This document shows, piece by piece, positions 12,257 through 23,836 of a stretch of 64,000 nucleotides of DNA; positions within the stretch are counted from its first letter, which is position 1, and every line of letters begins with the position of its first letter. The notes beneath the pieces were generated by a model, which saw only the letters and a program-made list of their open reading frames with translations, searched no databases and was not told where the DNA came from. This DNA comes from Uloborus plumipes (lineage: Eukaryota; Arthropoda; Arachnida; Araneae; Uloboridae), in NCBI GenBank assembly GCA_038373865.1, contig JAXGGA010003922.1:31357-95356 (forward strand). The letters are read 5' to 3'. Both the position numbers and the translations under genes were made by a program.

Positions 12257-12662
12257 CCCAAGTAGCATCAACTCATCGGAATTCGCTCGGCCGATCAACA
12301 AACTCCTCGTAAACTGATCCTGTAACGCACGATGACATCGTGCCGATCAGTATCCGAGCACGGTTTTCGATGAGCTACTTTTCATCGGAAATCGATATCC
12401 TTCCGATCAACTTTCCCGATGAAAATAAGATGAGCTATATTCCATCGGAAAACGATATCCTTTCGATCAAGTTTCCCAATGAAATTCCTCGGCACGGGAC
12501 TGTTCTGCTGGTAAATTGCTCCAAATCTCATCGTATTCTCATCGGATTTTGCTGCTCGGATTCTGCTCGGCCGATAAGACATATTAGATCATCGGCCGAT
12601 GAGAATTTCATCGGGTTTCGATGAATGGCCGATCATCGGCCGATGAGATGATACTGCTAGGG
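12257..12662 (+). mobile_element. CCC-terminus element with ATCGGCCGAT arrays, copy 1
   Basis: Starts CCCAAGTAGCATCAACTCAT and ends ATGAGATGATACTGCTAGGG, flanked by GA on both sides. The interior is unusually GC-rich for this window and filled with CATCGG/CCGATG units, many of them joined as the palindrome ATCGGCCGAT. The overlapping open frames here (12340-12624, 12382-12582) read through these repeats and are not genes. Confidence 0.8.
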
Positions 12663-13110
12663 GAGTTACAGAGATACTAGATAGGATTTAGATACTACCA
12701 ATTAAAGTGATGTGTAATAAAAACAGAAAATAAAAACTATTTCTAGACATTGAGTCTATTTTTCGTCAGAAGCCAGCACCATAAGCCATGATTTACCATG
12801 ACTTACCATGATTTACTCCTCATTTTAAAAATTAGGAAAAATCATAGAGTTGGAGAAAGATATGAGAAAGTTTTGGCGTGCTAAAGAAAACAGACTAGAG
12901 AAATGCTATAAGCAAGAAGCTTTTTTAAAAAAAATTATCAATTTTCAAACTTAATAAATTTTCAAATAAACGCTAAAATAGGATTATATGTTAAAAAGGC
13001 AGAACATACCACTGCGTTAAGGTTGTGTTCATTTGATTTATTGAACAACAAACTACCAGAGGGGTCCCACAGCCTCCCTCCAACTTTTTGCTGATAAAAT
13101 TTCTTTTCGA
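12663..13110. other. No gene seen
   Basis: AT-rich; contains CATGATTTACCATGACTTAC, a short ACCATGA(T/C)TTA repeat. Confidence 0.5.
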
Positions 13111-13356
13111 ATTGAAATGGCAAGTGGATAAAGGTAATACGAGACAATTTTTTAAACTTACTTTTTACCGTGGATAAAGGTGATAAGTCCATCAGTATCA
13201 TGTCCCCTTAGTCACAGAAATGGTTGGTAACTAAGAATCTGACCCCGTTTTACCCGTTGAAAAAATTCCATGTAAAAAAACACAACATTTTTTTTAAAGC
13301 TTTTCTAGAAATTAAAAAAAGTGTCACATATCACCTTTATTCTCTTGCCCTTTCAA
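13111..13356. mobile_element. MITE, TTGAAGGGGCAAG-type TIR, copy 2
   Basis: Left ATTGAAATGGCAAGTGGATA is mirrored by ATTCTCTTGCCCTTTCAA, and the interior matches 10583-10799 with one extra ~30 bp block. Confidence 0.75.
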
Positions 13357-13905
13357 CTTAGTGTGAAGGAGCCTTTTACCCCACATTCTTGTAACACTTT
13401 TGCTGGCTGCAATTACTGATTTTTAAAAAGAACTAAGGAATTGGTGTGCCCCCATTTCGAGCGTTACTTTGTTTCATTAAACACTTAGCAATGTAGTTTT
13501 ATCCACTCGAATTGGAGTTCTCGATGCGAAGTTATGCATTTCCCTTAAGTACCACTTTAGACTAAAACGGTATTTTTATCTTTGTTTCAGCCGCTCAAAT
13601 GAAATGTGCGGTTAACATTTCCAAGAGAATTAATAAGATTTAGGGACACCATAACTGTCTTGTTGAAAGGCTCATAAAATGAAGCTACTTTATGCGAAAG
13701 CCCCCAACTTGATTCAAGAAGAAATTCTTTAATATGATATTTAAAAGTTAAGAGAGACACAACTGTTCGCATACCTAAGAAGAAATGAACTGAAGTGATG
13801 GTTGTCAAATTGAAGGAAGGAATTAAAGCAAAGTAGTTTGCGTAAGAATTAGTTGAAAACAACTTTAAAACGTCATATTATTTTTCTGTTATTGGATTAC
13901 GTCAA
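13357..13905. other. No gene seen
   Basis: A 91-codon minus-strand open frame (13587-13862) has no recognised domain. Confidence 0.4.
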
Positions 13906-14405
13906 GGGTGCCAACAGGGAAGGATTATGGCGCAAGTTGCGCCATTAAAATTTTTGGGGGGTATTTTTTTAAAGCTAATTTATTTATTTATTTAAATTAT
14001 TTTCAGTTTTTTTAAATAAAAATTATTTATTAATTTAATTTTGTAATTCGAATTATTTCTTTTATTTATTTTTATTACTATTTATTTATTTATTTTATTT
14101 AGTAATTAATTCATTTATTTTTTTCTGTGCGTGTGTGTGTGTGTGCTTGGAATGTCTGGAAAGGGAAAAAAGTGATTCTATTCTGCGCATAATTAGTACT
14201 TATAAAAAATTGCAAATAATATGCAAAAAAGAAAAGTTACTAATTCAGAAAATAAATTAATACTATTTAAAACAATAAATAAAAATATTTAAAAAATAAA
14301 TAAAATTTTAAAAAAGGGGTAAAAATAAAAATAAAAAGCATAAAAGGGTTGTGAAAATTTTTAAGGGGGAATTTGCGCCATTGAGCTTGGGGGGGATGGG
14401 CACCC
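13906..14405. mobile_element. 500 bp MITE with GGGTGCC termini
   Basis: Left GGGTGCCAACAGGG plus ATGGCGCAAGTTGCGCCATT is mirrored by AATTTGCGCCATTGAGC plus GGGATGGGCACCC. The middle is TTTA/AATA-rich low-complexity DNA with a short GT microsatellite near 14130. Confidence 0.7.
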
Positions 14406-14495
14406 CAGGATTACGTAATACGAAATTTTAACTTAGTAATTACTTCACATGGTTCCTTTTTCCAAACAAAAAATAAGCTATTAAGTAATTTACCA

Positions 14496-14905
14496 CAGTA
14501 CACTTCCGATTATCCGTGGAATTGGGTGGCACAGGTATCGCGGATAATATGAAAGAAGCATTAAATAATAAGGTAAAAAATGTACTTTGCTTAAAAATAA
14601 TTGTATTGCACTTAAAACGTGATATGTAGAAACATTGACGATATGTACAGCATAAAAAATTATTTGTATTTGAGGTTCTCGAGCAGATAAAATCTATAAA
14701 GATGTGGTACTTACGATAAGCCCAGGGAAAATAATTTGTTGGGTGAAGTACACAGCACTCTTGGGTAAGAAATGTTACGAAAAAACAAAATTTAAATTCG
14801 TGCTTTTTCGAAAAAAAATCAGTTACTTTTATTTTTGCTCAACAAGAATAAAGTTAACAAAGAATTTTTTTACTGAGACCCTCGCGGATAATCGAGGGTT
14901 TACTG
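14496..14905. mobile_element. Tigger-like MITE
   Basis: Ends CAGTACACTTCCGATTATCC and GGATAATCGAGGGTTTACTG are imperfect mirror images of the pogo/Tigger type, with TA outside the right end. The interior has a second 'cgcggataat' copy near the left end. The internal open frame has no transposase similarity. Confidence 0.65.
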
Positions 14906-16077
14906 TATGTGAAAATAAAAATTTCAGAACCATTTTTTAAAACATTTAGTTCACAGGGACATGGTATAAGTAATACATATCAAAAAATTATAATGTAAAT
15001 AACTAAAATTTTAAAGGACATAATCCTTTGGAGTCATTTCAATGCAAACACACATAAAATTAAGATTAACCCATTAATGCCTGACATTTTTTACCAAAGA
15101 TATTTTGTATACTGGTTACAAACATTGTTTAATGGACAGGAAAAATAATAAAAAAAAAATATTATGCAAAAAAAATTTTTTTTTTATTAAGAAAGAAAAA
15201 TCGTTTCTTAAAAGTTACGATAGACCCGAAAGGGTACATACTTTTTTTTCTAAATCTTTTTTTCTGCCTACGATATAATATTTTAAAAGACATTTTATAA
15301 GAAGAAATAACATCAGCAATTAATATAAAGTGGGAAGCTGGGAATAACTTTGAAAACTTAGCTTTTTTTCTTGAGATTGTGAACGATGTCATTTTTGATA
15401 AAAATCGTATTGAAACTGCTACAGAGCACACTTTACAATGGTTATGTGCTGCAATTTGTTAATAACGAATTGAAACAATACCAGGGTACTAATTGAACAC
15501 TATTATTTGAATGAAATGTTCATTTTTGGGAAATTCAGACCCTTTTTAGGACCGTCCCTAAAAAGGGACGTTAAGCATATTTGAGTTAAAAAAAATACGT
15601 CTCGTAATACATGATACTTTTAACAGATTTTACATCTTCAGTTAGTTAAAAAATGCAGCGAAAGTTACTGACGTTGCGGAAACCTTTAACTACTTGCTTT
15701 TTTCTATGTTCAGAAATCCGACACAAAAGCTTTGGTCAGATTTTTCCCCTCTATAAGTTCACTTATATTGCATGGAAATGAGTGTTCTTTGTTCCTCCAA
15801 GAAACGCGCATTCAGATTTCTTGCACCGTTGTGCAGTTTAATGTTATTGTTTTTTTTCTGTCTTATTATATGCTGCATAAATTGTGAGATTGGGTGTTTT
15901 CTCTCTCTCTGAACTACAACATGGTGAATCAGAATGATGAACTTTTAAAGCATTAACAAATAGCCCCGCTGGAAAAAGTATCCCAAAAAGTCAACACCAT
16001 CAGTAGAAAGTTACACAAAGGTTAAGCTGATTTTGTGCGAAAAAGAAAAAAAAACGTTATGGCGGTCTTGACTACTA
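14906..16077. other. No gene seen; isolated TTAACCCATTAATGCC at ~15068
   Basis: The motif at about 15068 matches the piggyBac-like MITE end at 25265/52312, so it may be a solo end. The remainder is AT-rich without clear structure; REGION 15545-15575 holds the short palindrome AGGACCGTCCCTAAAAAGGG. Confidence 0.4.
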
Positions 16078-16451
16078 CATTGCTGAACTGTTGTTTTTAC
16101 AGTATAATACAGGCAGCCGAGGTTCCAATTTTAATCTGTAAAATGCACAGTAATAAATTGTAAAACTAGAAATTTTACAGTTTATTGCCGTAGAATTTAT
16201 CCTTATCGTACTGTAAAAAACAACAGTATAGTACTGGAAGCAGAGGTTATAGTTCAAAACTGTCAAATGTACGGTAATAAGCTGTAAAAATTCGCAATTT
16301 CACAGTTTATTACTGTAAACTCAGCAGTTTTTCCGTTTGTTAGAGTACAGTTAGCAACTTTAGTTTATTACTGTATAATTAGCAATTTTTAGTTTATTAC
16401 TATAAAATTAGCTGCATCATACTGTAAAAACAACAATCACTTTTTACAGTG
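16078..16451 (-). mobile_element. CACTGTAAAA MITE, copy 2
   Basis: Decayed left end CATTGCTGAACTGTTG after TA; right end CTTTTTACAGTG. The GCAGCCGAGGTTCC marker lies at the left, so it is inverted relative to copy 1. Confidence 0.8.
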
Positions 16452-16518
16452 TGGTCAGCGGAGTCTGACTGGGATGGCGTAGCCCGGGTTTGAATCCCGA
16501 CTTCTGCATACATGTACT
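16452..16518 (+). mobile_element. SINE head, left half of a split SINE
   Basis: tRNA-like segment with the B box GGGTTTGAATCCC at 16486-16498, ending GCATACATGTACT. The body resumes at 19174 after the hAT element. Confidence 0.7.
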
Positions 16519-19173
16519 TAGGGTGGTCCTTAAAAGGCATGATTTTAAAAATTTCCCTTTTTTTTCGGTCTCACCTCCCAATATGGTTCTTTTTAGGAAG
16601 AAAATGAACTGCAAAACGTTTTAGCAAAATATATTAAAATTTAGAGGTAGCTCAATGAGCTTGAAGTTGAGCGTATATAGGCTAATAAGGCAATGTTAGC
16701 ATGAAAACAAAACAAAGCATTTTTTAAATCATCTTACTTTCCGCTGTTATAAAAGATAGATATGAATAAAGAAAATGTATAAGTAATTGGTTTAAATACA
16801 ATAAAAAGTAATAACATTATTGTTTTGCCATAGACGATATGGCGCTTAATAGTGTTTGTTTGTGACTGTCTGGATATTCACTTTTGTGCTCCTCAACCAC
16901 TTACATTAAGAATTGGAATTGAGACTTATCTTTTGTTAATAAGCCACTGAGAACTCTTGAATAAGTACTATACCACGTTCAGCATAATCATTTATGACTG
17001 CCATAGATTTCAAAATTTTTCAACCTTGATGAAAATCTAGTCTGTCATTCCAATTAAGTGGGTCGACTTTAAGGAACACATTGGGAATTCCCATCTGTTC
17101 AAACTTAATTCATCTTTTTGTCACAAAATCCTCAAAACTTTTTTCTTTGAATGTTTTCAAAATTTATAGTAGCACGTTTTGGAGGATTATTTTGACTTTT
17201 CACATCTTAAATAGTTTTCACCATATGGCGTTTTGTAGAAAGAGGCACGTTATTGTCGAATATAGCTAATGCTATTAAATCTTCAAACCAAAGAGGTTTT
17301 TGCGAAGTTTTGAGATACAGCTGTTGAAATATTGTTATTTATGTGTGAATAATCTAAGAGTGTGTTTAGTAGGCGAAAGTCATTAAAGGGTGCATCAGAT
17401 TCTACTAGAGCAATTATCCAGATCTTAAGATATACTCTAGCAACAAATATGCAAATGCCACGTAAATCTTCCTTTTCTCTTGCTGTGAGCTTGAACTGTG
17501 ATTTTTAAACATCGATATCTTCATGCTATATATGACTTCTGACATCCAGCGAGCATGATGGACAGCACCTGGTGCCAAAAATTTTACCCCTAGTGGAGAA
17601 CCGCCTCCAAGAAATATAACGACTAATTGAAGGATTTCCGTGCAATACTTTTTTGGCTGAAAATTTGACAAATACCCATTACAAAATGCAAGCATACCAT
17701 CTTTAATATCAAGAACAAAACCTGCAACAACTTCATCATTTGTTCCAATTTGGAAGTTCTCCCTGTTAATTAATTTCCATGATGATTGAAATCTTTTAAA
17801 AAGTGGAACTTCAGGAGCAGAACTTGACCCCATGCAGACATCAAAAACTGATCGTGTGATTAGTTCCATAATATGACGACGACATGCGCAATACAGAAGT
17901 TCTCTTTGAATTTTCAGCTCAAGAAGAGAACAGGCACCTTTATTTTGACCTGTGTTTGAGCTTGTTGTATTAGCACTAATTGCTCTCACTCTACTTTTGC
18001 AATCCCTTGCGATCCCGGTCGTGCATTGCTCCATAAACTGCAGATGCGACAGCTTCTCCAGTTCCAGATAGTAACTTGCCAATTGAAAGTAGTTTAGAAA
18101 TTTAGCTTCCTGAAACTAAAAAAGGCATTAGGCAAGAGATCTCATTTTTCTTTGCCCGTTAACTCAGGCAAAAGTTTGCCATGCCAATGAACAGTTAAAG
18201 GAAATGGTACTTGAAATTCTTTCTTAAGTCTATGAGTTAGCTTAGCTCTGTTCTTTTTTTAAGCCTTCGAATGGAAGAGCTATTGACAGAATTTTCTTCA
18301 ATGTTGTGTCCTAGAGTCCTTTCAGTTTCTGCAATAAAGGTATACTGCATTACCATTTGATTCCTTTGCACGATCTAGTGCAGAGGACAATGGTGGTGTC
18401 AGGATATTAAATCGTTCTCCTTTAGAAGGTTTTGAGCACGAAAGATCTGCTTGTGATTTATTTATTTTTTTCAGTGTCAAAAATTTCATCTATATCATGA
18501 TCATCTGAAGAAGGTTTTAATGCAACGGCACTTTACTCTCTCCTCGCACTTTTGCCTTCTGTAATCTATTCTTCTATCATTTTTCATGGATCTTTCCATT
18601 GTTACAATTCAATTTTGTCTCACTAGTCTCTAATTCTAGTTCAAATATTATGCTTATTTTTATTTCAGAATATAGCACACTTCATCGAAAATAAGATTTA
18701 TAGCTACCATTTTCTCTGGTAGGAACCAATCACAAGCAAACAAAGAACTCACTACAGTTACCATTGATACAGCTCATTGTGTTGCATAAGTATCTACAAA
18801 ATGAAACTGAGGTTGAGTCATATGCATTTTTGCACGTGATAATCTCGTGAAGTTTTACCTTTGGTTTTTAGTCTTTTACTTGAAATTTGAGAAAACTATG
18901 TTTTCTATTATGAGTAAATAGATATATAAATGCAATATAAATAAATATAAAAATAATGTATAAACATGTAAATGCATATAAATAAATAAATTGAAGAAAC
19001 TTCAGAATTGCGTGAAAATTAACGTTTTGGTGAAAGTTCAGGGTCATTGAGCTACCTCTAAATATTGTTTAAATGAGCTAAAATTTTAGGTGATTAATTT
19101 TTTCCCCAAATGGAACCAGATTAAGGGGTGAGACCACAATATTTTTGACCTTCGAAAATAAGGACCCCCCCTA
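16519..19173 (-). mobile_element. hAT-like transposon, 2.65 kb
   Basis: Ends TAGGGTGGTCCTTA and, inverted, TAGGGGGGGTCCTTA. Similarity continues inward through GGTCTCACC(T/C)C and TTTAGAGGTAGCTCAATGA, so the TIR is long and diverged. An 8-bp direct repeat flanks it, ATGTACTT against ATGTACCT (one mismatch or indel), the hAT signature. It holds the transposase pseudogene below and interrupts a SINE whose continuation at 19174 matches intact copies. Confidence 0.8.
16870..18430 (-). pseudogene. Decayed hAT-like transposase
   Basis: Read on the minus strand, pieces of one protein appear in order across several frames: ETERTLGHNIEENSVNSSSI, then PFPLTVHWHGKLLPELTGKE ending in a stop. Next comes a 222-codon open block (17414-18082) with SSNTGQNKGACSLLELK, ACRRHIMELI (CxxH), GSSSAPEVPLFKRF and HHARWMSEVIYSMKI (the RW of hAT proteins). 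After it come ESDAPFNDFRLLNTLLDYSH, FDNNVPLSTKRHMVK, DYAERGI-LIQEFS and finally LTKDKSQFQFL-VVEEHKSEYPD. The family's expected DTTSSNTG reads NTTSSNTG, so the probable first acidic residue is lost. At least four frameshifts or stops are present. The match to hAT is by CxxH/RW motifs, element ends and TSD; the family is known to me mainly as uncharacterised invertebrate proteins. Confidence 0.75.
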
Positions 19174-19206
19174 ATGTACCTTCTTACTCTTTTGTCCTTT
19201 CGAACG
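19174..19206 (+). mobile_element. SINE body, right half of the split SINE
   Basis: ATGTACCTTCTTACTCTTTT continues the SINE interrupted at 16518; compare GTTGTACTTTCTCTCTCCTG at 62216. Confidence 0.6.
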
Positions 19207-19240
19207 ATTTATTTATTTAAATTTTTTTTAATAAGATGTA

Positions 19241-20673
19241 CACTGCTCGATATTGAAAATGCAACACCAAGAAGGAGTGGTCAGAAATTGATGGAATTTG
19301 GTAAGAAGACAGCATAGAACAATAAGTGATATTTATTTCAAAATAAATAAGCAAAATTTAGAGCGAGGACGGCGTCGGCTCAGTAAGAAGTAGGACCACC
19401 GCGGACAGCGATGCACGAAGAAACACGTCTAGGCATGGAGTCAATAAGCCTGCGGATGGTGTCCTGAGGGATGGCACTCCATTCCCTTTCAACCATTTGC
19501 CACAGTTCGTCCTCTGAACGAGGCAGCGGCAGGTTCTGCAAACGGCGTCCAATCACGTCCCACACATGTTCGATTGATGACAAGTCAGGAGAGTATGGTG
19601 GCCAGGAAAGCATCTGTGCCTGAAACTCTACGAATACACCTCGTAGAGCATGTTGGCTGATTTGAGCACTGTGAGGCCGGGCGTTATCCTGTTGAAAAAT
19701 TGCATTTGGCAGACCCTGAAGGTAGGGGATTGCCACCGGCCGCAGTACATTATCTACATATCGTTGGGCCGTCATAGTGCCCCGAATACGAGCTAGAGGT
19801 GATACGGAATTGTATGAAATAGCGCCCCAAACCATTATGCCACGTTGTCGCGCTGTGGGACGTTCCACAGTTACTGCCGGATTCGATCTTTCTCCACGTC
19901 GACGCCACACACGTATGCGATGACTATCGCTGGACAAACAGAAGCGGGATTTATCTGAGAACACTACGGTTTGCCATTCTGCCATCCACGTCGCTCTGGT
20001 CTGGCACCATTCCAAACGTTGGAGTCTATGCTGTGAGGTCAATGGCAGTCTTCTTAGCCGGCGCCGTGATTGCAGGCCACGTGCAACCAGTCGACGGGAA
20101 ATGATTCTGGTCGACACAGGAACATCCAGGGTACCTTGCACGTGCTGCAGAATCGACGTACAAGTGACTTGCGGGTCCGCCACAGCTTGTCGGTGAATCC
20201 GTCGATCCAAGCGGTCTGACGTCACTCTGGCTGCACCTGCACCCCTCAATGTGGCTACATTTCCTTCTTTCAACCATCTCCGACACAGCCGATGCACAGT
20301 ACTTTGCATCCATGTGGGTATCAGCTGCAATTTGACGTATGGACCAACCTCCCCTTCTCAGTCCGATCACCATATCGCTTGTAAAGTCGTCTATATGCTG
20401 GAAGTGTCTTCGTTGAGGACGGCGTGGCATTTCCTCCTATCACACGTATCCTTCGAGACAAAAACCAAATTTCTCCAATAATTAGTCTGGCAGAAAAACC
20501 AACATGAACATAGCCCACTTTTCAACTTCATTCTCTTATATCTTACTTCACGTGCGTCGGAGAGCTGCGCATTTCATATCATTTGCATAACTCAGTGACG
20601 TGCGTCTACGGTAAAATTTGCATGAATTTCTGACCACTCCTTCTTGGTGTTGCATTTTCAATGTCGAGTAGTG
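19241..20673 (-). mobile_element. Tc1-like transposon, 1.43 kb, nearly complete
   Basis: The left end CACTGCTCGATATTGAAAAT and the inverted right end CACTACTCGACATTGAAAAT are nearly identical. The TIRs run on through CACCAAGAAGGAGTGGTCAG for about 55 bp, and TA lies outside both ends. It contains one transposase gene on the minus strand. High TIR identity and an almost open gene make it the youngest-looking element in the window. Confidence 0.95.
19380..20430 (-). pseudogene. Tc1-like transposase, one frameshift
   Basis: Would cut and paste its own element by binding the TIRs. Start chosen at 20430 (MPRRPQRRHFQHIDDFTSDM), followed by the paired-like helix-turn-helix GLRRGGWSIRQIAADTHMDA. A single extra base in the TTT at 20303-20305 then shifts the frame. 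The rest, from STVHRLCRRWLKEG to the stop at 19380, is open for over 300 codons. Catalytic positions are visible: D in VVFSDKSRF, D in IFQQDNARPH, E in PDLSSIEHVWD. I count 38 residues between the second D and the E, longer than the 34 of Tc1 itself. The total (about 350 codons) is full length for the family. No other lesion is seen. Confidence 0.93.
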
Positions 20674-20740
20674 TATTTTGATGTGCTTCCTATTTTTTAA
20701 TACTTTTTGAAAACGATTTAGGACATTTCTATGAAAGAAA

Positions 20741-21037
20741 CAAGAGCGGATCCAGAAATGTTCCAAGGGAGGGGCGATTGTCTTTTATTTTCTACTTGCC
20801 CCCCTTTTTTTATCAACTATACTAGTTAACACATGTTTATTGTTTATTACAAATGTTTGGGCCTTCAATTTCGAAAAAAATCCAGATCAGAGCCCCAAAT
20901 CCCAACCACTTCTCATAGTATTATCGAAGATTATCTAAAATTGCCTTTTTTGAACTTCGAAGTCTAAAAACTGCTGGAGAAGAGTCCCTCAAGGGAGGGG
21001 CGATCGCCCCATCGCCCTTTCCTTGTATCCGCCCCTG
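20741..21037. mobile_element. MITE with GGGGCGGATCCA-type ends
   Basis: Left CAAGAGCGGATCCAGAAATG is mirrored by CCTTGTATCCGCCCCTGGG. GGGAGGGGCGAT occurs near both ends in the same element. GC-rich termini with an AT-rich core. Confidence 0.65.
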
Positions 21038-21251
21038 GGAAGAAATATGTTAGCTGTATTTTTGAAAAGGTGCTGCAATTTAATTACTTATATCTAGCTG
21101 AGCGTATCAAGCTCATATGTTGAGGGGGGTATTTTGTTTTTAGAAATCTGCTTTATACGATAAAAAGGAATGTTCGACGTAATTTGCAGTGTTAGATAAT
21201 AAGGAGAATTACGATCAGATAATGTCAATAACTTTATACTGGAGAGAAGGC

Positions 21252-21420
21252 TCGTTTAATCTGTTTGCTACTTTTACAATTATTGAAAATTACTCCACTC
21301 TTTTTACCCTAAAAGTATGCCGGCTTTAAAATTTGCTTGCTACTTTTCGTTTAATCTGCTTGCTACTTTTACCAATTATTGAAAATTACTCAACTCTTCT
21401 TACTCTAAAAGTATGCCCCC
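21252..21420. repeat. Tandem duplication, ~95 bp, two units
   Basis: TCGTTTAATCTG followed by TGCTACTTTTACAATTATTG and AAAAGTATGCC is repeated once with few changes. Confidence 0.85.
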
Positions 21421-22604
21421 TTAAAAATATGTTTGATTTTATTTTGCTGTAAGTTATCCACAATGCAACATACAAACGAAATATCCAAACGAAAACGAGA
21501 TTGGACATCGATTTGAAATGTTATGTTGCAGGAGAAGAATTGAAAAACTGAATTCTTTGAATGATGTAAGTTAGGTAACTGAAATTCTTTTGATCGAATT
21601 GTAAGTTGATCTCGATCTTTTTCGATGATTTTTCCTCGAACGGAAAAAAAGATTTATAAAAGGAAAATAACGCTTTTGTGTGATCTAAGCAGTTTCGAAA
21701 AAATTAAAAAGAAGGGTTAAGGTTTTCAATACGTAAAAACAGAAGTACGGGTTAAAGTAAAACTATCCCAACACTAAACAAAACCAACAATAGGCAAAAT
21801 AGATATCGTTACTTTGAATTTTTCTTAAAAACATATCGCAGTTTTATTGATACATACTCATTCCTTAGATTTTTTTTGTATCATAAGGGTAGATTTTTGT
21901 CCATTAATCAAAATATTCAAAAGCCTTTCAAGATAATGCGCTCATAGCTTTTCAGTTAAAAGTAATTATTTTAGTTTTGAGCACATATGACCATAATTAA
22001 TACTTTAACCATTTTTACTTAAAATTGGGATTTATAATGATACTTCAATTTAATTGAAAAGAAGTTATTTCTGCGAATTTAAAAGCATCAAAATTTTAAA
22101 ACTTCAATTTTTTCGGATATATGCTCTGAAAAAAAAAGTGAAACTAATTTATTTCCAGTGCATTAGTTTAAAAATGGAATTATAATCAAACTGTGGCTAG
22201 ATTTGGCAAGAGATAAATAAAAAATTGCATTATTAGAATAGTTCTAGGTTTTATTTTTTATTTTTATTTATTTTTCTGGGGCAATGACAAATTGCCATTT
22301 TTTTTTCTTTTTGGACTTCAGACGTCGTGTAGTCTCTCTTTCAGTAGTATCTTGACATTATTCCCTAAAAATCTTTACTTAAGTGAGCAAAAGTCTAAAA
22401 AACCAACATCAGAGTAAGGAAAAAAGACCCTAACAATATACATTGGAATAAGGGCAGTACCCACACAAACTTACAGTAAGAATTCAAAAAACGCTCTCTG
22501 AAATTTCCTATTACAATAAGGACATCAGTTTCTAAAACTCCCTCTTAGAATATGGATTGGTTCTCAACTAACGTCAATAGTCCCTAACGAACTAACGATA
22601 ACTA
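21421..22604. other. No gene seen
   Basis: AT-rich; no element ends recognised. Confidence 0.5.
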
Positions 22605-23023
22605 CCCTAGCAGCATAATCTCATCGGCCGATGATCAGCCATTCATCGAAACCCGATGAAATTCTCATCGGCCGATGATCGGATTCGATGAGTTCTCATC
22701 GGGAATTGCTCCAATATGTCTCTTTGGCCAAACAGAATACGAACAGCAAAATCCGATGAATTTTGCTAGAAATACGATGAGATTTGGAGCAATTTACGAG
22801 CAGTGCAGTCCCGTACCGATTAATTTCGTTAAGATCAATTTTGGTTGCTCGGCCTATTTTCATCGGGAAAGTTGATCGGAAGGATATCGCTTTCCGATGA
22901 AAAGTAGCTCATCGAAAACCGTGCTCGGATACTGATCGGAACGATGTCATCGTGCGTTACGGGATCAGTTAACAAGGAGTTCGATGATGGGCAGAAAATT
23001 CCGATGAGTTGATGCTACTTGGG
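22605..23023 (-). mobile_element. CCC-terminus element with ATCGGCCGAT arrays, copy 2
   Basis: Ends CCCTAGCAGCATAATCTCAT and ATGAGTTGATGCTACTTGGG, flanked by TA on both sides. It is the inverse of 12257-12662 with the same internal order (TTTCCGATGAAAAGTAGCTC occurs in both). CATCGGCCGATGATC palindromes cluster at the left. Confidence 0.8.
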
Positions 23024-23384
23024 TAATGGCATCGCTGAGTGATACGTCTTTTGTTTTCGTTAAGCAACATTTTACTACAATTTCGAATTTCACATTTGCG
23101 TTTAAAATTTTGTCTGTGTTTAATGTAATAACTAGTTTAGAAATTTTGAAATAACACTGATTTATTACACTCTGCCAACACTGTTTTAATTAAATTATGA
23201 GCTGTGCTGAATTTAGTGTACTAAAGCATGGGCAAACGCGACCCGACCTTAATTGTACGTAATTTATTGAAACCATTAGAAGAGAAATCAGTGCTTTGTA
23301 CATCACTCAGTTTGCTTACTGTCCGTCCACGAAATATACATAAATAATATACATAACTAAATACATAATAAATGTTATACATAA

Positions 23385-23836
23385 ACAAATGTTATTTTTG
23401 CAAATTTTATTTCATGACGAGATTTCTAACTTAATGTCCAACTGGATACTAGTCAGTAACCTAGTATATATAGCGCCCAGAGCGCACTGTTTCAATTCCG
23501 AGTCTTGCATTGCATAGATAATCTCTGCCGCAGTCCAACTCTAAGCCAGTAAATCATTAGTTGGAAGTGCTTCCGTGCACTCAAGTCTCAGAATCCAATT
23601 TTGAATCAATAGGACTTATAACGTACTCTGCTTATCGTGGCAATGAGGCTCTGATCTGTGGTTACAATGTTGGAAATGAGACCTAGCTCCGATGTTACAT
23701 TAATTGTGAATACAATAGTGTGCCCTTAGTTGGATATGCAAACTTGTCCTAAGCAATTTGCAATTTCCCTGCTTCTAATTATACTAGAGGATAGTATGTA
23801 TTTCTAAGGGCAAAATTCAAATTGCTAGGTATTCTA
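23385..23836 (+). repeat. Duplicated segment, unit 1
   Basis: About 450 bp repeated at 24191-24655 with period about 810-815. Landmarks such as ACTTGTCCTAAGCAATTTGC and CAAGTCTCAGAATCCAATTT are identical in both. It contains AGTATATATAGCGC but no coding pattern; LTR-like, though neither unit shows clear TG...CA ends. Confidence 0.85.

Noticed and set aside
12340..12624. 94-codon frame with SSEIDILPINFPDE repeats
   Set aside because: The translated repeat merely reflects the CATCGG/CCGATG array of the MITE.
23460..23500. Promoter (TATATATAGCGC)
   Set aside because: A TATA-like word in AT-rich DNA with no gene downstream; the segment is a duplicated repeat.
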